Part shown: positions 10,189 to 19,798 of the stretch, piece by piece
Position numbering within the stretch: the first letter of the stretch is position 1
Layout: every line of letters starts with the position of its first letter
Source: Sulfolobus sp. S-194
GTDB taxonomy: Archaea; Thermoproteota; Thermoprotei_A; Sulfolobales; Sulfolobaceae
Direction of reading: 5' to 3'
Assembly: GCF_012222305.1 (NCBI RefSeq)
Contig: NZ_CP035730.1
Location: forward strand, 930,001 to 994,000
Length of the DNA: 64,000 nt
Program-made: the position numbers and the translations under genes
The notes under the pieces: model-generated
Told to the model about the DNA's origin: nothing
Seen by the model: only the letters and a program-made list of their open reading frames with translations
Database searches by the model: none

Positions 10189-10701
10189 TTACAAAGGTGA
10201 ACCACAATTCATACAGAACCTAGCATTTATTGGATTATTAAAACCACAAACTCTACAGATCTTTTGTTGGTATAACATTGGTTGATAAAATGGTTGTGGC
10301 TGAAATAGTTGTTGTTGATTAGTTAAGCTTATTAACCTTTCAATCTCCTTAATAATATCTTCCTCAATTTTCAAGTTATACACTTCCTCAATACCTTCAA
10401 TAAATGCTAGTGGTGTAAAGACCATAGCCGCTATTACATCTTCCGTAACATCAGCCGCTTTTAGCCAATCGCTCATTCCCACATCCACGTTTAAAACTCC
10501 TTGTCCGCCAGAAAGTCTAATTGTGAAAGCCCTATTAGCACCGAAAATAGTCCTTAATATCCCTTCTTTTTTAGCTTGAACCACTACATATTGCCCAACT
10601 GGCAAGATTTGAGTTTTATAACCTTTACTAATTAACCATTGCTCTAATGATAACCCTAATTGATATAGATTAACGTATACATTCGTATATGTCTTCTGCA
10701 T
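10189..10701 (-). CDS. Uncharacterised protein with C-terminal zinc ribbon
   Basis: No known function. The first 125 residues form an alpha/beta domain (GYKTQILPVGQYVVVQAKKEG, IRLSGGQGVLNVDVGMSDW). A Gln/Pro/Tyr-rich linker follows (about 130-148), then a short zinc ribbon with C-x2-C-x10-C-x2-C (CRVCG...FCMNCG) that ends the protein. This is a recurring archaeal layout for small DNA-, RNA- or protein-binding adaptors. It is divergent from the L13e gene with only about 76 bases between the start codons. Confidence 0.75.
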   Translation of the reverse strand: MQKTYTNVYVNLYQLGLSLEQWLISKGYKTQILPVGQYVVVQAKKEGILRTIFGANRAFTIRLSGGQGVLNVDVGMSDWLKAADVTEDVIAAMVFTPLAFIEGIEEVYNLKIEEDIIKEIERLISLTNQQQLFQPQPFYQPMLYQQKICRVCGFNNPINARFCMNCGSPL

Positions 10702-10777
10702 TAAGTCTAAGTTTGAGTGAAGATTAAAAGGTTTTCGTTAAGTTTAACTTATTATCTCTCACATAATCTTTTTATTT

Positions 10778-11011
10778 ATGGTAGAGCCGATAGTTAAACG
10801 CCCTCATTATCGTTTTGAAATCAGAAAGAAAGATACTAAAGTAGGGAGAGGTTTTAGCCTAAAAGAATTAAAAGAAGCCGGTTTAACTGTTCAAGAGGCT
10901 AAAAAACTTGGAGTCAGAATTGATAAAAGAAGAAAAACTTCCTATCCAGAAAATGTTGAGGCCTTAAAGAAATTAGAGGAGCAACTAAAAGAGAAGAAGC
11001 AAGCTCAGTAA
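10778..11011 (+). CDS. rpl13e: 50S ribosomal protein L13e
   Basis: Small basic protein of 77 residues matching crenarchaeal L13e: an N-terminal VKRPHYRFEIRKKDTKVGRGFS followed by a helical segment KELKEAGLTVQEAKKLGVRIDKRRKTSYPENV and a charged C-terminal helix rich in Lys/Glu. L13e is a large-subunit protein shared by eukaryotes and many crenarchaea and is a useful marker of the host lineage. The gene stands alone, divergent from the zinc-ribbon protein. Confidence 0.93.
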   Translation: MVEPIVKRPHYRFEIRKKDTKVGRGFSLKELKEAGLTVQEAKKLGVRIDKRRKTSYPENVEALKKLEEQLKEKKQAQ

Positions 11012-11618
11012 TTTTCATTAGTGAAATAAGTAAAGTAAATAATCTCTTCAATTTCTTCATTGGCATTGATAACTTAAACTATAAACCTCATCTTCTCTTT
11101 GTAGACTCAATATCATCTACTTAGAAATAAATCGTATTAATAATTTGTTTTTGAGTTTATTTTTTGAATAAATATCTATCATTAATGTATTTTCAATTGA
11201 GGTATTGTAGTTATGGATTTGAAAGTTCTTGAGTTTCTATTGTAGTTTATGAGCGCTTACAAGGAGTATTGCAAGTATTTGCGGAAAATATACCTTGTTT
11301 ATGAGGGAGTAGTGGTTTAATACCTAATTTATCTTAAATCAATTACATAAGAGTTTGAGAGAGTTACTAAACATAATAAAGAGGCAATTAACTGTCAATT
11401 TAATGACAGTTTAGTTAGTGTTTGCCCGTAGCGTAACCTCCCGTTACTTTTAGTCTCTAATTCTACTATAAGTAGCTAATAGAATAACGTCGTATTATAA
11501 TTGCATTTTAATATTCTTTATTTATGTTATTTATCCGATATTCCTGCTAGTGCAACTTATAAATGAAAATCCTTGTATAGTTACCTTTAGTCTTAATAGG
11601 AGGATCTGTAAAATTTTA
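11012..11618. other. Gene-poor stretch with two small inverted repeats
   Basis: No convincing ORF. It contains a perfect 8-base inverted repeat AACTGTCA/TGACAGTT with a six-base loop (11390-11411) and a shorter GTAAC/GTTAC hairpin (11433-11447). A phrase around 11250-11300 reads like decayed coding DNA but I could not assign it. Confidence 0.5.
11390..11411. repeat. Inverted repeat AACTGTCA-n6-TGACAGTT
   Basis: Perfect eight-base arms around atttaa in otherwise empty DNA. It could be an operator, an IS end remnant or a chance hairpin; no neighbouring start codon decides between them. Confidence 0.5.
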
Positions 11619-12188
11619 TTATTTTAAAAATCTTACACCAAATACTAACTCAGAAATTTCATTTAAAATATTGATAGATTGAGAGATAATGCAGTTAATT
11701 ACATCTACTGCCACATAGAATTTTCCAAAATCATTTATGCACTCATAAACTTCTATTTCTCCATGGGTACTCTTTTTACTACACGAGTTAAAGGTAAGCA
11801 TGTATGAAACTTTATTCTCTTCATCAGTAAAAACAGCACAATTTTGTTTCCATTCGTAAATTATAAGGTTACTATCCCTTAATTCCTCAAATGAAGACAA
11901 TTTCATAGACGAATTATATTTTTTAACTAAAATTTCACCGTTATTAAATATGTCATCTTTGGATACCTTTAAGAAAATAAAATCCTTACTTTTTTTCACA
12001 TTTAAAGGTTTTGATAATCCCTTTTCATATAATGTAAGTAGCCCTATAATTTTATTATCTGTGATGTAAATAATTTTCTTATCTTTAGTAACTCCGTAAA
12101 ACTTATCAATAGTTACTAAGGAGTATTCTCCGCTCTCATAAATTACGTCTAATAAGACTGAATCTAGTGGTAAAACTGTAATATACAC
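11619..12188 (-). CDS. Hypothetical protein
   Basis: 189 residues, no recognised family. It is predicted soluble and rich in beta-strand-like stretches (SLVTIDKFYGVTKDKKIIYI, FIFLKVSKDDIF, GEIEVYECINDFGKFYVAV), with four cysteines, three of which cluster (NCAVF, NSCSKKS). No signal peptide or membrane helix. It is divergent from the MFS gene at 12312 over 120 bases; a functional link is not evident. The long uninterrupted frame and normal codon usage for this A+T-rich genome favour a real gene. Confidence 0.65.
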   Translation of the reverse strand: MYITVLPLDSVLLDVIYESGEYSLVTIDKFYGVTKDKKIIYITDNKIIGLLTLYEKGLSKPLNVKKSKDFIFLKVSKDDIFNNGEILVKKYNSSMKLSSFEELRDSNLIIYEWKQNCAVFTDEENKVSYMLTFNSCSKKSTHGEIEVYECINDFGKFYVAVDVINCIISQSINILNEISELVFGVRFLK

Positions 12189-12311
12189 AAGTTTTAATCT
12201 CTTTACAAAAGCTTAAATATCCATTCATAAGATTAAATTATATCGATAGTTTTTTAAACTTAGCAAGTTACATTATATATTAAATCAGTTTAATATAGCC
12301 TTTATAAGGAA

Positions 12312-13766
12312 ATGAAAGAATTTACGCATATGTCTAAGGAAGAGGGGACTAAGGCGTCGGAAATTATAGCTAGGTTAGATAGACTTCCCACATGGGCTTT
12401 CAACTATATCCTTCTAGGCATAATAGGTGTAGGAGAGTTATTTACATTTTTTGACATATTTAATATAAATGTTAGTTTCGTCCAAACAGCTGTAACATTA
12501 TTCCATGTATCTCCAGCTCAAGCAGCTCCGTTATTAGGACCAGTAGTCTTAGGAAATTTAGCTGGTTATGTTGTAGGATCCCTTCTTCTTTCACCGATTG
12601 CTGACAGAATTGGTAGAAGAGATATGTTAATGATAACCATGTTAATTATGGGATTAAGTTCGCTTTATAATGCTTTTGCACCAAATTATATTAACTTCTT
12701 GATAGCTAGGACGTTAACTGGTATTGGTGTTGGAGCTGATTTAGCTATTGTAAATACTTATGTTAGCGAAGTTTCTCCAATTAGCTATAGATCTAAATAT
12801 GTTTCAGCAATTTTCATATTCTCAACAGTTGGAGGTTTTCTAGCAATTTGGTTAGGTTTGCTCTTTACTACACCTCCTGCACCATTTCCACAAGGATTGC
12901 CTATTGCGCTAGGAGGTTCGGGGTTTTTTGCAGTAAACGGTTGGAGAATAATGTATATTATTGGCGCAACTTTAGCATTAGTAGGCTTGGCATTAAGATT
13001 TAGATTACCAGAATCTCCTAGATGGTTAGAAAGTAAGGGAAGAATTTCTGAGGCTGAAATGATAGTAAACCTCATGGAAGAAAAAGTAACTTCTAAAGGA
13101 TATAAATTACCCTCATTACCGTCCCTTATACCAGTGTACAAAAGCTCAAAGTCAGTACCATATTCAGAAATATTTACAAACTCATCATATTTAAAGAGGT
13201 TTGTGATACTTGTAATAGTGTGGTTCTTAGCTTATACTACAGTTTATAGTATTGCAGCTGGTTTAACTTCACTTTTGACAGCTCAAGGATATTCTGTTTC
13301 TGAAGCTGGAATGATATCTGCAATTGGAATTATAGGATTTGTTTTAGCTGCTGTTATCGCAACACTCCTAGGAGAAAGATTAGAAAGAAAATGGTGGATA
13401 GGAATAGGTGCCTTAGTTACAGTAATTGGAGGGATGATGATAGCATTAACAGCAAATCCAGTAATTGATGGGATCGGTGCAATTATACTATTCATAGGAT
13501 TTAATGTTTGGGTTCCGGTAGCTTATACATGGACCGCTGAGAGCTTTCCAACAAGGGCTAGAACATCTGGATTTGCATTATGTGATGGTGTAGGTCATTT
13601 AGGAGGAGGTTTAGGAGTAGTTTATATCACTTCTGTTGCAGTATCACTACATTCAACAGTAGAACTGTTTGGCTTAATTGCATCATTCCTAGTAATTTCA
13701 GCGATAATTGCGATGGTAGCTGGACATTATACTTTAGGAAAAAGATTAGATGAAATATCTCCTTAA
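12312..13766 (+). CDS. MFS transporter, sugar/metabolite:H+ symporter type
   Basis: 484 residues with 12 predicted membrane helices. Family marks: DRIGRRDML (motif A, about residue 96), RTLTGIGVGADLAIVNTYVSEVSP in helix 4-5, the PESPRWLESKGR signature after helix 6 (about 232), and AESFPTRARTSG before helix 11. These place it with the sugar porter/metabolite-symporter branch of MFS; the actual substrate cannot be told. A second ATG at residue 7 (MSKEEG) is an alternative start. Its stop is one base from the stop of the convergent acetoacetate-decarboxylase-like gene. Confidence 0.92.
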   Translation: MKEFTHMSKEEGTKASEIIARLDRLPTWAFNYILLGIIGVGELFTFFDIFNINVSFVQTAVTLFHVSPAQAAPLLGPVVLGNLAGYVVGSLLLSPIADRIGRRDMLMITMLIMGLSSLYNAFAPNYINFLIARTLTGIGVGADLAIVNTYVSEVSPISYRSKYVSAIFIFSTVGGFLAIWLGLLFTTPPAPFPQGLPIALGGSGFFAVNGWRIMYIIGATLALVGLALRFRLPESPRWLESKGRISEAEMIVNLMEEKVTSKGYKLPSLPSLIPVYKSSKSVPYSEIFTNSSYLKRFVILVIVWFLAYTTVYSIAAGLTSLLTAQGYSVSEAGMISAIGIIGFVLAAVIATLLGERLERKWWIGIGALVTVIGGMMIALTANPVIDGIGAIILFIGFNVWVPVAYTWTAESFPTRARTSGFALCDGVGHLGGGLGVVYITSVAVSLHSTVELFGLIASFLVISAIIAMVAGHYTLGKRLDEISP

Positions 13767-13767
13767 C

Positions 13768-14571
13768 TTAAGAAGAAGTTATTTTTTCAGCAACTATCTT
13801 TTTTAATAGTTTTGTAGTTGTTACTCTAAAGTATAAAGTATAGTGATAACCAGCATAAACTTCTTCAAGCCTTAATAAGTTTACCTCATCATTTACATAA
13901 CCACCAAGTTCAACTTTAGCATCACCTTTCCATATTTCGCCATAATTGCTAACATCTCTAACCCTACTAACAACTTCATATAAGTCCTCTTCATCATCAC
14001 CTCTGGTAGCAAATCTCCTTATATTTAAGAAAGGACCAAATTTTGAAACTGGTACTGAATCGGCTTTTTCCTGTAATTCAACTTGTAGTCTTAGAAGAAC
14101 TCCACCACCTCTAACTACGTAACCGCCCATTTTTAGCCCTTTCTCAGGTTTATTGTACATTGGAAGTAAGGGGTGAAGTCTTGTCATTACTATTTTAGCA
14201 ATTTTCTTTGGGTAACCATCTAGCCATCCTCTTACCAAGGCCCAGTCTTTATCAACCCACATAAATGGAAAGTATATGTAGTTTTTACCTTCAAAATTAA
14301 CCTTTAACCCTATAGCTCCTTCCATGTACTGAACTAGTTCGGGGTCCTCATACATGAAGTTCCAATTATGATCTGAAGTTGAGATAAACTCGGCAATATA
14401 TATCCAACCCTCACCGTCTGTAGATAAAAAGTTTGGTAATAGTTGACTTGCTGAATCTTTATCGAATTTTACATGGGCTGAAATATATGTTACTCCATAG
14501 TGCCATGGTGGCGGAAAAACTATCTGTGATTTACCGCTTTTTGTAATAGGTAGGGAAAAGTCGTTTTGCAT
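13768..14571 (-). CDS. Acetoacetate decarboxylase family protein
   Basis: 267 residues. The segment [20 protein letters not shown] and then GYPKKIAKI (lysines at 122 and 123) match the core of acetoacetate decarboxylase, where the first of two adjacent lysines forms the Schiff base with the substrate and the second lowers its pKa. The fold's later strands are visible around [14 protein letters not shown] and [13 protein letters not shown]. Many members of this family act on substrates other than acetoacetate, so the reaction is left open. Cytoplasmic, monocistronic, convergent with the MFS gene. Confidence 0.82.
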   Translation of the reverse strand: MQNDFSLPITKSGKSQIVFPPPWHYGVTYISAHVKFDKDSASQLLPNFLSTDGEGWIYIAEFISTSDHNWNFMYEDPELVQYMEGAIGLKVNFEGKNYIYFPFMWVDKDWALVRGWLDGYPKKIAKIVMTRLHPLLPMYNKPEKGLKMGGYVVRGGGVLLRLQVELQEKADSVPVSKFGPFLNIRRFATRGDDEEDLYEVVSRVRDVSNYGEIWKGDAKVELGGYVNDEVNLLRLEEVYAGYHYTLYFRVTTTKLLKKIVAEKITSS

Positions 14572-15155
14572 AGGTAGTAGTTAAACAAATGTTTAATAAA
14601 TCATCTCTCAAACAAGTTTGAAGTTAAGCTTGGTAAAAATTTCTATAACATATAAGATGAGAAGGACTACTATGGAAATATATATCTTTATAAGTATTCT
14701 CAAACCAGTATTTCTCTATTCTGATGTTATAATAAGTAGTATATGAAGACGTTTACGTTAAAGTATATTTTAATCACATTTATTCTTCTCGTTTAATGCT
14801 TCCTAGTATAGTCTTATAATTTATCCCCACACTTATTCTGATGCTATATCTTCCTATTTGTTAATCCCAAGTACTCCTTGATAATTAGCGTGTATATTTA
14901 CTCTTAGATTTTTGCTTTTCCTAAAATTTTATGCTTTCTTTAAGTTTTTATGGCGAAATCTCCTTAATCGTATCTCTCACTCATGTTAGCACTCTTCTCA
15001 TTATACAGCTTAATCAAATAATCTGTAGAAAGCAGTAAAATTATTAAAATCTCCTTGAGTTTACCTCTTATTTAAAAAGTTGAGGACGTGAGAGTTTTTA
15101 CCAAAAACTACTAATCTTAGAAAAGTATAAATAGAAATACTACTTACTTAAATAT
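14572..15155. other. Intergenic stretch without recognised genes
   Basis: Very A+T-rich, with no ORF of convincing length on either strand and no strong inverted repeat. The distal part (about 15120-15150) should hold the promoter of the SRPBCC-like gene. Confidence 0.5.
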
Positions 15156-15560
15156 ATGGAGTTTATATTTTCTACAAATCACGAAATTAATGTTGTATTT
15201 TCAATTATTTCAGATCCAAATTTTACCTTACACAAAATACTAGGTGCGGAGGTAGTAAAGGTAAATGGTAATGTTTACGAGGCCTCTTTTACTTTAAGTC
15301 TCATGGTTTTAATGATACATGGAGTAGTATATTCAAGAAATGATAAGGTCTCGTACAAATTTAATACAATCGGGGTAAACGGGGGAGAAGGTGGATTTTT
15401 AGAGTTTGTTGCGATGAAAGATGGCGAAATTAGAATCTCATTTGAATATGAAGGTAAATTAAGTTCTTTTATTAAATTTATGTTGGGACGAAGAATAGCA
15501 AAAAATATAAAGAAATTAAACGAGGAAATCAGATTAGAAAGAATTAAGCGTAAAATATAA
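15156..15560 (+). CDS. Small SRPBCC-like protein (DUF3211-type, Sulfolobales)
   Basis: 134 residues. The pattern is that of a small START/SRPBCC helix-grip protein: an N-terminal strand EFIFSTNHEINVVFSIISDP, alternating strands (VVKVNGNVYEASFTL, MVLMIHGVVYS, KVSYKFNTIG) and a long basic C-terminal helix (IKFMLGRRIAKNIKKLNEEIR). Crystallised Sulfolobus proteins of this small family are known, but no ligand or function is established. The call rests on overall pattern, not on a catalytic motif. Confidence 0.6.
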   Translation: MEFIFSTNHEINVVFSIISDPNFTLHKILGAEVVKVNGNVYEASFTLSLMVLMIHGVVYSRNDKVSYKFNTIGVNGGEGGFLEFVAMKDGEIRISFEYEGKLSSFIKFMLGRRIAKNIKKLNEEIRLERIKRKI

Positions 15561-16547
15561 TTTTTAAACACATTTATTTCTATGTAATAAAGATGATTAA
15601 CAATGAAATAATGATTTTTAAGTCCCTCATTAATAAATAGGATTCTGTTAAGCTAAAAAGCGTGATTAATTGAAGGACTTAATATATATTAAGCTTTTAA
15701 TTTAAGAATATTCTGGTAAAAAGTCTTTTATATTTTAACTTAAGGAACGATTTAAGGTTTCCTATTATGAATTGATTTTTATGTCATCAGTGTATAAGTA
15801 AATAACTGATTCTATAGCTAGTAATTAGGATATTATACCATGTAACAATTGCGCTTGAGGTTAATACATCAAGGGACGTATGGCTTATTCAGTAGTGTAC
15901 ATTATAAGACTAAGAGGGAAAAGGCTGGAAGAAGTCAGCTATTTCATAGTTCTCTACATCAATTAGAAATGGAATCAGTTGTAAAAGTAAATTAAGATAA
16001 AATTTTATAAATCTTAATCAGAAAATTTTATACATGCTAGATAAAAATAAGAATACATATTTGGAACTGAGGGTTTTTATATTAAGCCTAAGGGTCCTGC
16101 AAGAGTCTGGCCTTCACCATGACTAATAGTCACTAGGCCTCATCTCTCCTCCTTCTCTCCCCGTGCAGTCTACGGGACTACTTCCCTTAGAGGGCATGGG
16201 AAGTTTTATCGAGTGCCTTCCTCCACCTCACGTTGCTCATCGACTTCATTGTAGCGCTCTTTAACCATTTTTTGTAAGTAAAGCTGAGTGTGTCCAACTA
16301 TATTGTTAGTTTAATATTTATCATATAAATTAAAGAAAATCCTTTCAATTTAACGTAGAATTTTATAAAAAATCTTGCATTAATAAATAATTTTTTGTTA
16401 GAAAAGACACTAACAAGATGAGACTATCTAGATTTTTTGACTAAATCTGAAACAAATGAAATTGTTGGACATACACGTAAAGCTTATAATCTTTACTTTA
16501 AATATTCAATTATAGTTTAAGTTACATTCCACTCAAAAATATTCTCA
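15561..16547. other. Decayed intergenic region with a G+C-richer insertion-element-like block
   Basis: No intact gene. From about 16080 to 16270 base composition rises sharply and hairpins cluster: GGCCT...AGGCC enclosing TGACTA-A-TAGTCA (16110-16140), and CCGT...ACGG. Read on the minus strand about 16190-16270 encodes a short open phrase (KSMSNVRWRKALDK) before a stop, suggesting the last codons of a transposase. The flanks (15600-16050) show nothing I can assign. Confidence 0.45.
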
Positions 16548-16676
16548 ATGGGTCATGACAAATACGGAGATCCGAAATACGCAATATACGTTCCTAAGAG
16601 TGTTCATGAAAAGATCAAAGGCTTGTTAGGCAGAGAGGTGATTGTAATTGTTATCATACCAGATGATGAGGAGTAG
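16548..16676 (+). CDS. Putative 42-residue protein, AbrB/transposon-accessory-like
   Basis: Short ORF beginning MGHDKYGDPKYAIYVPKSVH and ending VIVIVIIPDDEE. The run Y-A-I-Y-V-P-K-S-V followed by a helix and GREVIVIVI resembles half of an AbrB-type or DUF2080-type (transposon-associated) strand-helix-strand unit. It overlaps the next tiny ORF. Its surroundings are decayed mobile DNA, so it may be a remnant; the amino-acid pattern still looks selected. Confidence 0.4.
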   Translation: MGHDKYGDPKYAIYVPKSVHEKIKGLLGREVIVIVIIPDDEE

Positions 16677-16779
16677 GATAATCGGTTCTAAGAAAACACT
16701 CGATAATTTCCAGATCGTAATAATAAATGGTAAAGTTGAGTTTGAAGGAGTTGAAAGAATTTCTAGGAAGAGGCTTTGA
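16663..16779 (+). CDS. Putative 38-residue protein overlapping the preceding small ORF
   Basis: Begins MMRSRIIGSKKTLDNFQIVI and ends ERISRKRL; basic. Its start lies inside the last codons of the upstream ORF (ATGATGAGGAGTAG), an arrangement typical of translationally coupled small genes. No family recognised. It stops two bases before a fragment of IS1-type transposase, so the 3' part may have been lost. Confidence 0.3.
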   Translation: MMRSRIIGSKKTLDNFQIVIINGKVEFEGVERISRKRL

Positions 16780-16780
16780 A

Positions 16781-16816
16781 GATGTATTCTAATGGTTTGA
16801 GTATGAGGGTCTTAAT
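16781..16816 (+). mobile_element. Scrap of IS1-type transposase
   Basis: The phrase gatgtattctaatggtttgagtatgagggt is almost identical to bases 51286-51317 inside the IS1-type transposase (KMYSNGMSMRA). Only about 35 bases remain, so this is a scar of a former insertion. Confidence 0.6.
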
Positions 16817-16939
16817 GTGGTACTCTTACTAGTTTTATCTTGTAGTTCTATTGTCAACTTAGTTAGTCTCTCTTATGTTTTCTTAGAATTTGATTATCAT
16901 TACTATAAATAAAGAATTTACACATTTGATTTAGTCAAA

Positions 16940-17410
16940 CTATCTATATTCACCATAAATTTTTTCAGCCTCTTTTACCGTTACTATACTTGCTGAAATT
17001 AGTATTCCAGTGTTAAATGCAAGGAGGAAGTCTATTATTGCTATAGTTATACTATTTAATGCAAAAAATTCTAAGAATATCCTAAAAATGTAAAGTGCTG
17101 TCCACGTTAACGTTATGCTATAAGGCCATTTATAGTAGAGAGTCCCGTTCTTGAAGAAAAATTCTATCTTGCTATTTTCCAGTAATTTATATCCTACAAA
17201 ATATCCTGCAACGCCTAAAGGAGGTAAAAGGAGCAAAATAAGAGGATCATTCAGCTGATAAGAGAAGGATAATATTAAAAGCACATATATTACAGGCCAA
17301 AAATACATCCTTGTTTTCCTAAACTTCCTAGGCATAAGCCTCCTTACACCTATGTAAATGATAATAACAAGATAAATGATAAGTAACTGATTTTCATAAT
17401 AATTTATCAT
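16940..17410 (-). CDS. Integral membrane protein, possibly CcdC/DUF1453-like
   Basis: 156 residues with about five hydrophobic helices (residues 7-24, 38-52, 58-75, 100-118, 122-142). The start MINYYENQLLIIYLVIIIYI is hydrophobic without a signal cleavage site; the short basic loop RRLMPRKFRKTRMYFWP after helix 1 and an amphipathic middle strand (KIEFFFKNGTLYYKW) resemble CcdC-like DUF1453 proteins. That assignment is tentative. It reads with and lies 80 bases downstream of the ABC ATPase gene, but has its own spacing. Confidence 0.65.
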   Translation of the reverse strand: MINYYENQLLIIYLVIIIYIGVRRLMPRKFRKTRMYFWPVIYVLLILSFSYQLNDPLILLLLPPLGVAGYFVGYKLLENSKIEFFFKNGTLYYKWPYSITLTWTALYIFRIFLEFFALNSITIAIIDFLLAFNTGILISASIVTVKEAEKIYGEYR

Positions 17411-17489
17411 GGTTCGTCATCTCTGTTCAAGTTACGTTTAAGATTTTATTTATCTATCCTTACTCTTTTCATAAATCGAAAGATTTTTT

Positions 17490-18245
17490 CTAAATGTAGT
17501 CGTAGATGTTATTTATATCTAGGATATCAGAGTTCTCCTTAGAAGTCATTAATGAGAATTTCTTTCCTCCTATTTCTATTTTAAGAATAGAATTTTCTCT
17601 GTCTCCGTCTATTAGTTTGCTTGAAAGAAATTCTTTGACTGTAATAGGACCGTAAAGTTTCCCTTCAATCATTAAGTACATATTCCACTCTTGGAAATTC
17701 TTTAACATTTCAACTTCATGGGTTACTATAAATCCTTCTTTCCCATATCTATTTAACCATCTTACCATTATATTTTTCCTATTTTTATCTAAATTTTCGA
17801 AGGGTTCATCTATCATCACAATTTTAGGTTCAGAGGATAATGCTAATGCTGTAAAGACTATTGTCTTTTCACCCATAGAGAGAGAAAAGGGATTTCTATC
17901 TAAAGGATTAATGTTTACTTCTTTCATCATGTTTTCAAAAAGATCTTCTTTGCATCCCTTAATCTCAGCCAATATTGACAAGATGTCTTTAACTTTCATT
18001 GCTATATAGTAAGCGTCAGGTAAATTAGTAGAGAATGAAATGTAATTATTAATATCTCTTAATTCAGTTTCATCTATTTTTAAACTTCCTTTATATCTAT
18101 AAAATCCACTCAGTGTCTTAAGTAGTGTCGTTTTCCCTGATCCGTTGGGACCTAGAATTAGAGCTTTATTATTTAGTCTAAAATTAATATTTTTTAGAAT
18201 TATCTTTCCTCCAATTTCGATTGAAAGATTATTTGCTTCTATCAT
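17490..18245 (-). CDS. ABC transporter ATP-binding protein (exporter type)
   Basis: Complete small ATPase: Walker A LGPNGSGKTTLLK (about residue 31), signature LSMGEKTIV, Walker B IVMIDEPFENLD and switch histidine in VTHEVEML. The frame opens further upstream, but ATG 18245 (MIEANNLSIEIGG) gives the canonical ABC N-terminus. After the nucleotide-binding domain comes a 45-residue tail. It is divergent from a membrane-protein/HTH operon starting near 18334; that operon has no ATPase of its own, so this is the likely energiser of the permease encoded there. Confidence 0.88.
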   Translation of the reverse strand: MIEANNLSIEIGGKIILKNINFRLNNKALILGPNGSGKTTLLKTLSGFYRYKGSLKIDETELRDINNYISFSTNLPDAYYIAMKVKDILSILAEIKGCKEDLFENMMKEVNINPLDRNPFSLSMGEKTIVFTALALSSEPKIVMIDEPFENLDKNRKNIMVRWLNRYGKEGFIVTHEVEMLKNFQEWNMYLMIEGKLYGPITVKEFLSSKLIDGDRENSILKIEIGGKKFSLMTSKENSDILDINNIYDYI

Positions 18246-18333
18246 ATGATTAAGAATAACTACTTTTAAAATAAGTTTGTATGTTAGTTCAAAAATTGTA
18301 CCTTTCATATCTAATTAATTGTGCTCAATTAGT

Positions 18334-19146
18334 ATGTATCCCATGGAATACTTAAAATATGCATTAAAATCTCTGCTTAAAGATAGGAGAACCTTAATAT
18401 GGTCCTTATCTTTTTCTTTTTTCCTTGATATTTTAATTATTTTTTATTTAACCCATATTGGTACGGTAATTGATAAACAAACAATCTCTACGGCGTCAGG
18501 TATAGTCTATGCTTTAATTGTAATGATGTCTATGAGTTTTGCGTCTATAGCCATAGGAAGATCTTTTGTTGAACAATCTAGATCATTTAGTCATCTTTTT
18601 AGATTCTCTAAAATGAATGGTAAAAGTTATTTAATACAGCTAATTATTGCTGTAGCTCTAATTTATTTTATAATTTCTTCGATATTTTTAATTATTACCT
18701 CTTACCTCTTTTATGCTAAATATAACATATTTGTTTTGCCTTCAAATTCTGTAGAATTACTCTTAATTTCCGTTATTGGTGGATTAACGTTAATGGGATT
18801 TGTATTGTTAACTAATGAGATAGTTCTAATATTTCAAGGAAGAAAGAACATAAACTTCGTTCAATTTGTTCCAGTTTATCTCTATTTTGCATTAGACTGG
18901 GCAATAGTTGAGTCTGGAGTTCACGGATCTTTATATTATCTTTCACCATTTCTCTCTGTTACATATCTAATGAGTTATTCATATACTGGAACAACGTTGT
19001 TTCCCTTCAATACCGTACCTTATCATTTTAGCATAGTACTGAGCTTAATTTCCGTTATTTCATGGATTATAGCAATTATTGGATTAAGTAGCTTACTTAT
19101 AGAGAAAATATATTTAAGTCATGAGGAGGAAGAAAGGGTGATTTAA
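18334..19146 (+). CDS. ABC-2-like permease subunit, multi-pass membrane protein
   Basis: About 270 residues and six hydrophobic helices, with a cytoplasmic N-terminal amphipathic stretch MEYLKYALKSLLKDRRTLIW that is typical of ABC-2 exporter permeases. The open frame reaches a TTG at 18319, but ATGs at 18334 and 18343 are better starts. It is followed without a gap by a second membrane protein and an HTH regulator and sits head-to-head with an ABC ATPase, together making a small regulated exporter unit. Substrate unknown. Confidence 0.72.
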   Translation: MYPMEYLKYALKSLLKDRRTLIWSLSFSFFLDILIIFYLTHIGTVIDKQTISTASGIVYALIVMMSMSFASIAIGRSFVEQSRSFSHLFRFSKMNGKSYLIQLIIAVALIYFIISSIFLIITSYLFYAKYNIFVLPSNSVELLLISVIGGLTLMGFVLLTNEIVLIFQGRKNINFVQFVPVYLYFALDWAIVESGVHGSLYYLSPFLSVTYLMSYSYTGTTLFPFNTVPYHFSIVLSLISVISWIIAIIGLSSLLIEKIYLSHEEEERVI

Positions 19147-19791
19147 ATGAGCGACTTCGATCCCATAGAAGAATTCAGAAAAGGTGAAGAGTTTGCAAGA
19201 AAAGTTTACTTAAGAAAAGCAAGGAAAACCATAGGCCTTTTTTATTTAATAATTTCTACTTACATTCCATTATCTATTGGATTATCAGTAGCTTATTCTT
19301 ATTTTCTTATTAATATACCTTTTAGTTATTTAATAAGAGCTGTTATCTATTCTCCTTTAATTTACGTACTTTATATAATATTTTCATCAATTTTGCTGTT
19401 TAAACTTAGAAAGATCCCCGAAATAATGAAAAAAATTAATGAAATAAATAGAACAAGATTTAATAGAGTATTATTCTCAAAACCTTTCTACTTTTTCCTC
19501 TCTATAGGAACTATTTTGTTATTAAATTATGCCACAGTAATAGTGGGAGGAGAAATAGGCGAAATTTTAGGAACAATGGAGAACTTTATTATTCTTTTAT
19601 TAATTATTAAATATTTTCATTCAGTCTTTTCTATGCTTAAAGTAGATAAACCAAGCAAGGAAGATTATATAGCATTAATAGGTGCAATAATAGGATTTTC
19701 GTTTGGAACTTTTGTTTCCACTTATTTCTTCCTAATTTTTTCTGTGTCTTGGTTATACGCTGGACTAAGTATATTGAAGAAATATAGGTGA
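19147..19791 (+). CDS. Multi-pass membrane protein in the ABC exporter operon
   Basis: 214 residues. A charged N-terminus (MSDFDPIEEFRKGEEFARKVYLRKARK) precedes about five or six membrane helices. The start codon follows the previous stop by a single base, so translation is coupled. No named family; the position suggests a second membrane subunit or partner of the exporter permease. It ends eight bases before the HTH gene. Confidence 0.7.
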   Translation: MSDFDPIEEFRKGEEFARKVYLRKARKTIGLFYLIISTYIPLSIGLSVAYSYFLINIPFSYLIRAVIYSPLIYVLYIIFSSILLFKLRKIPEIMKKINEINRTRFNRVLFSKPFYFFLSIGTILLLNYATVIVGGEIGEILGTMENFIILLLIIKYFHSVFSMLKVDKPSKEDYIALIGAIIGFSFGTFVSTYFFLIFSVSWLYAGLSILKKYR

Positions 19792-19798
19792 TAATTAA

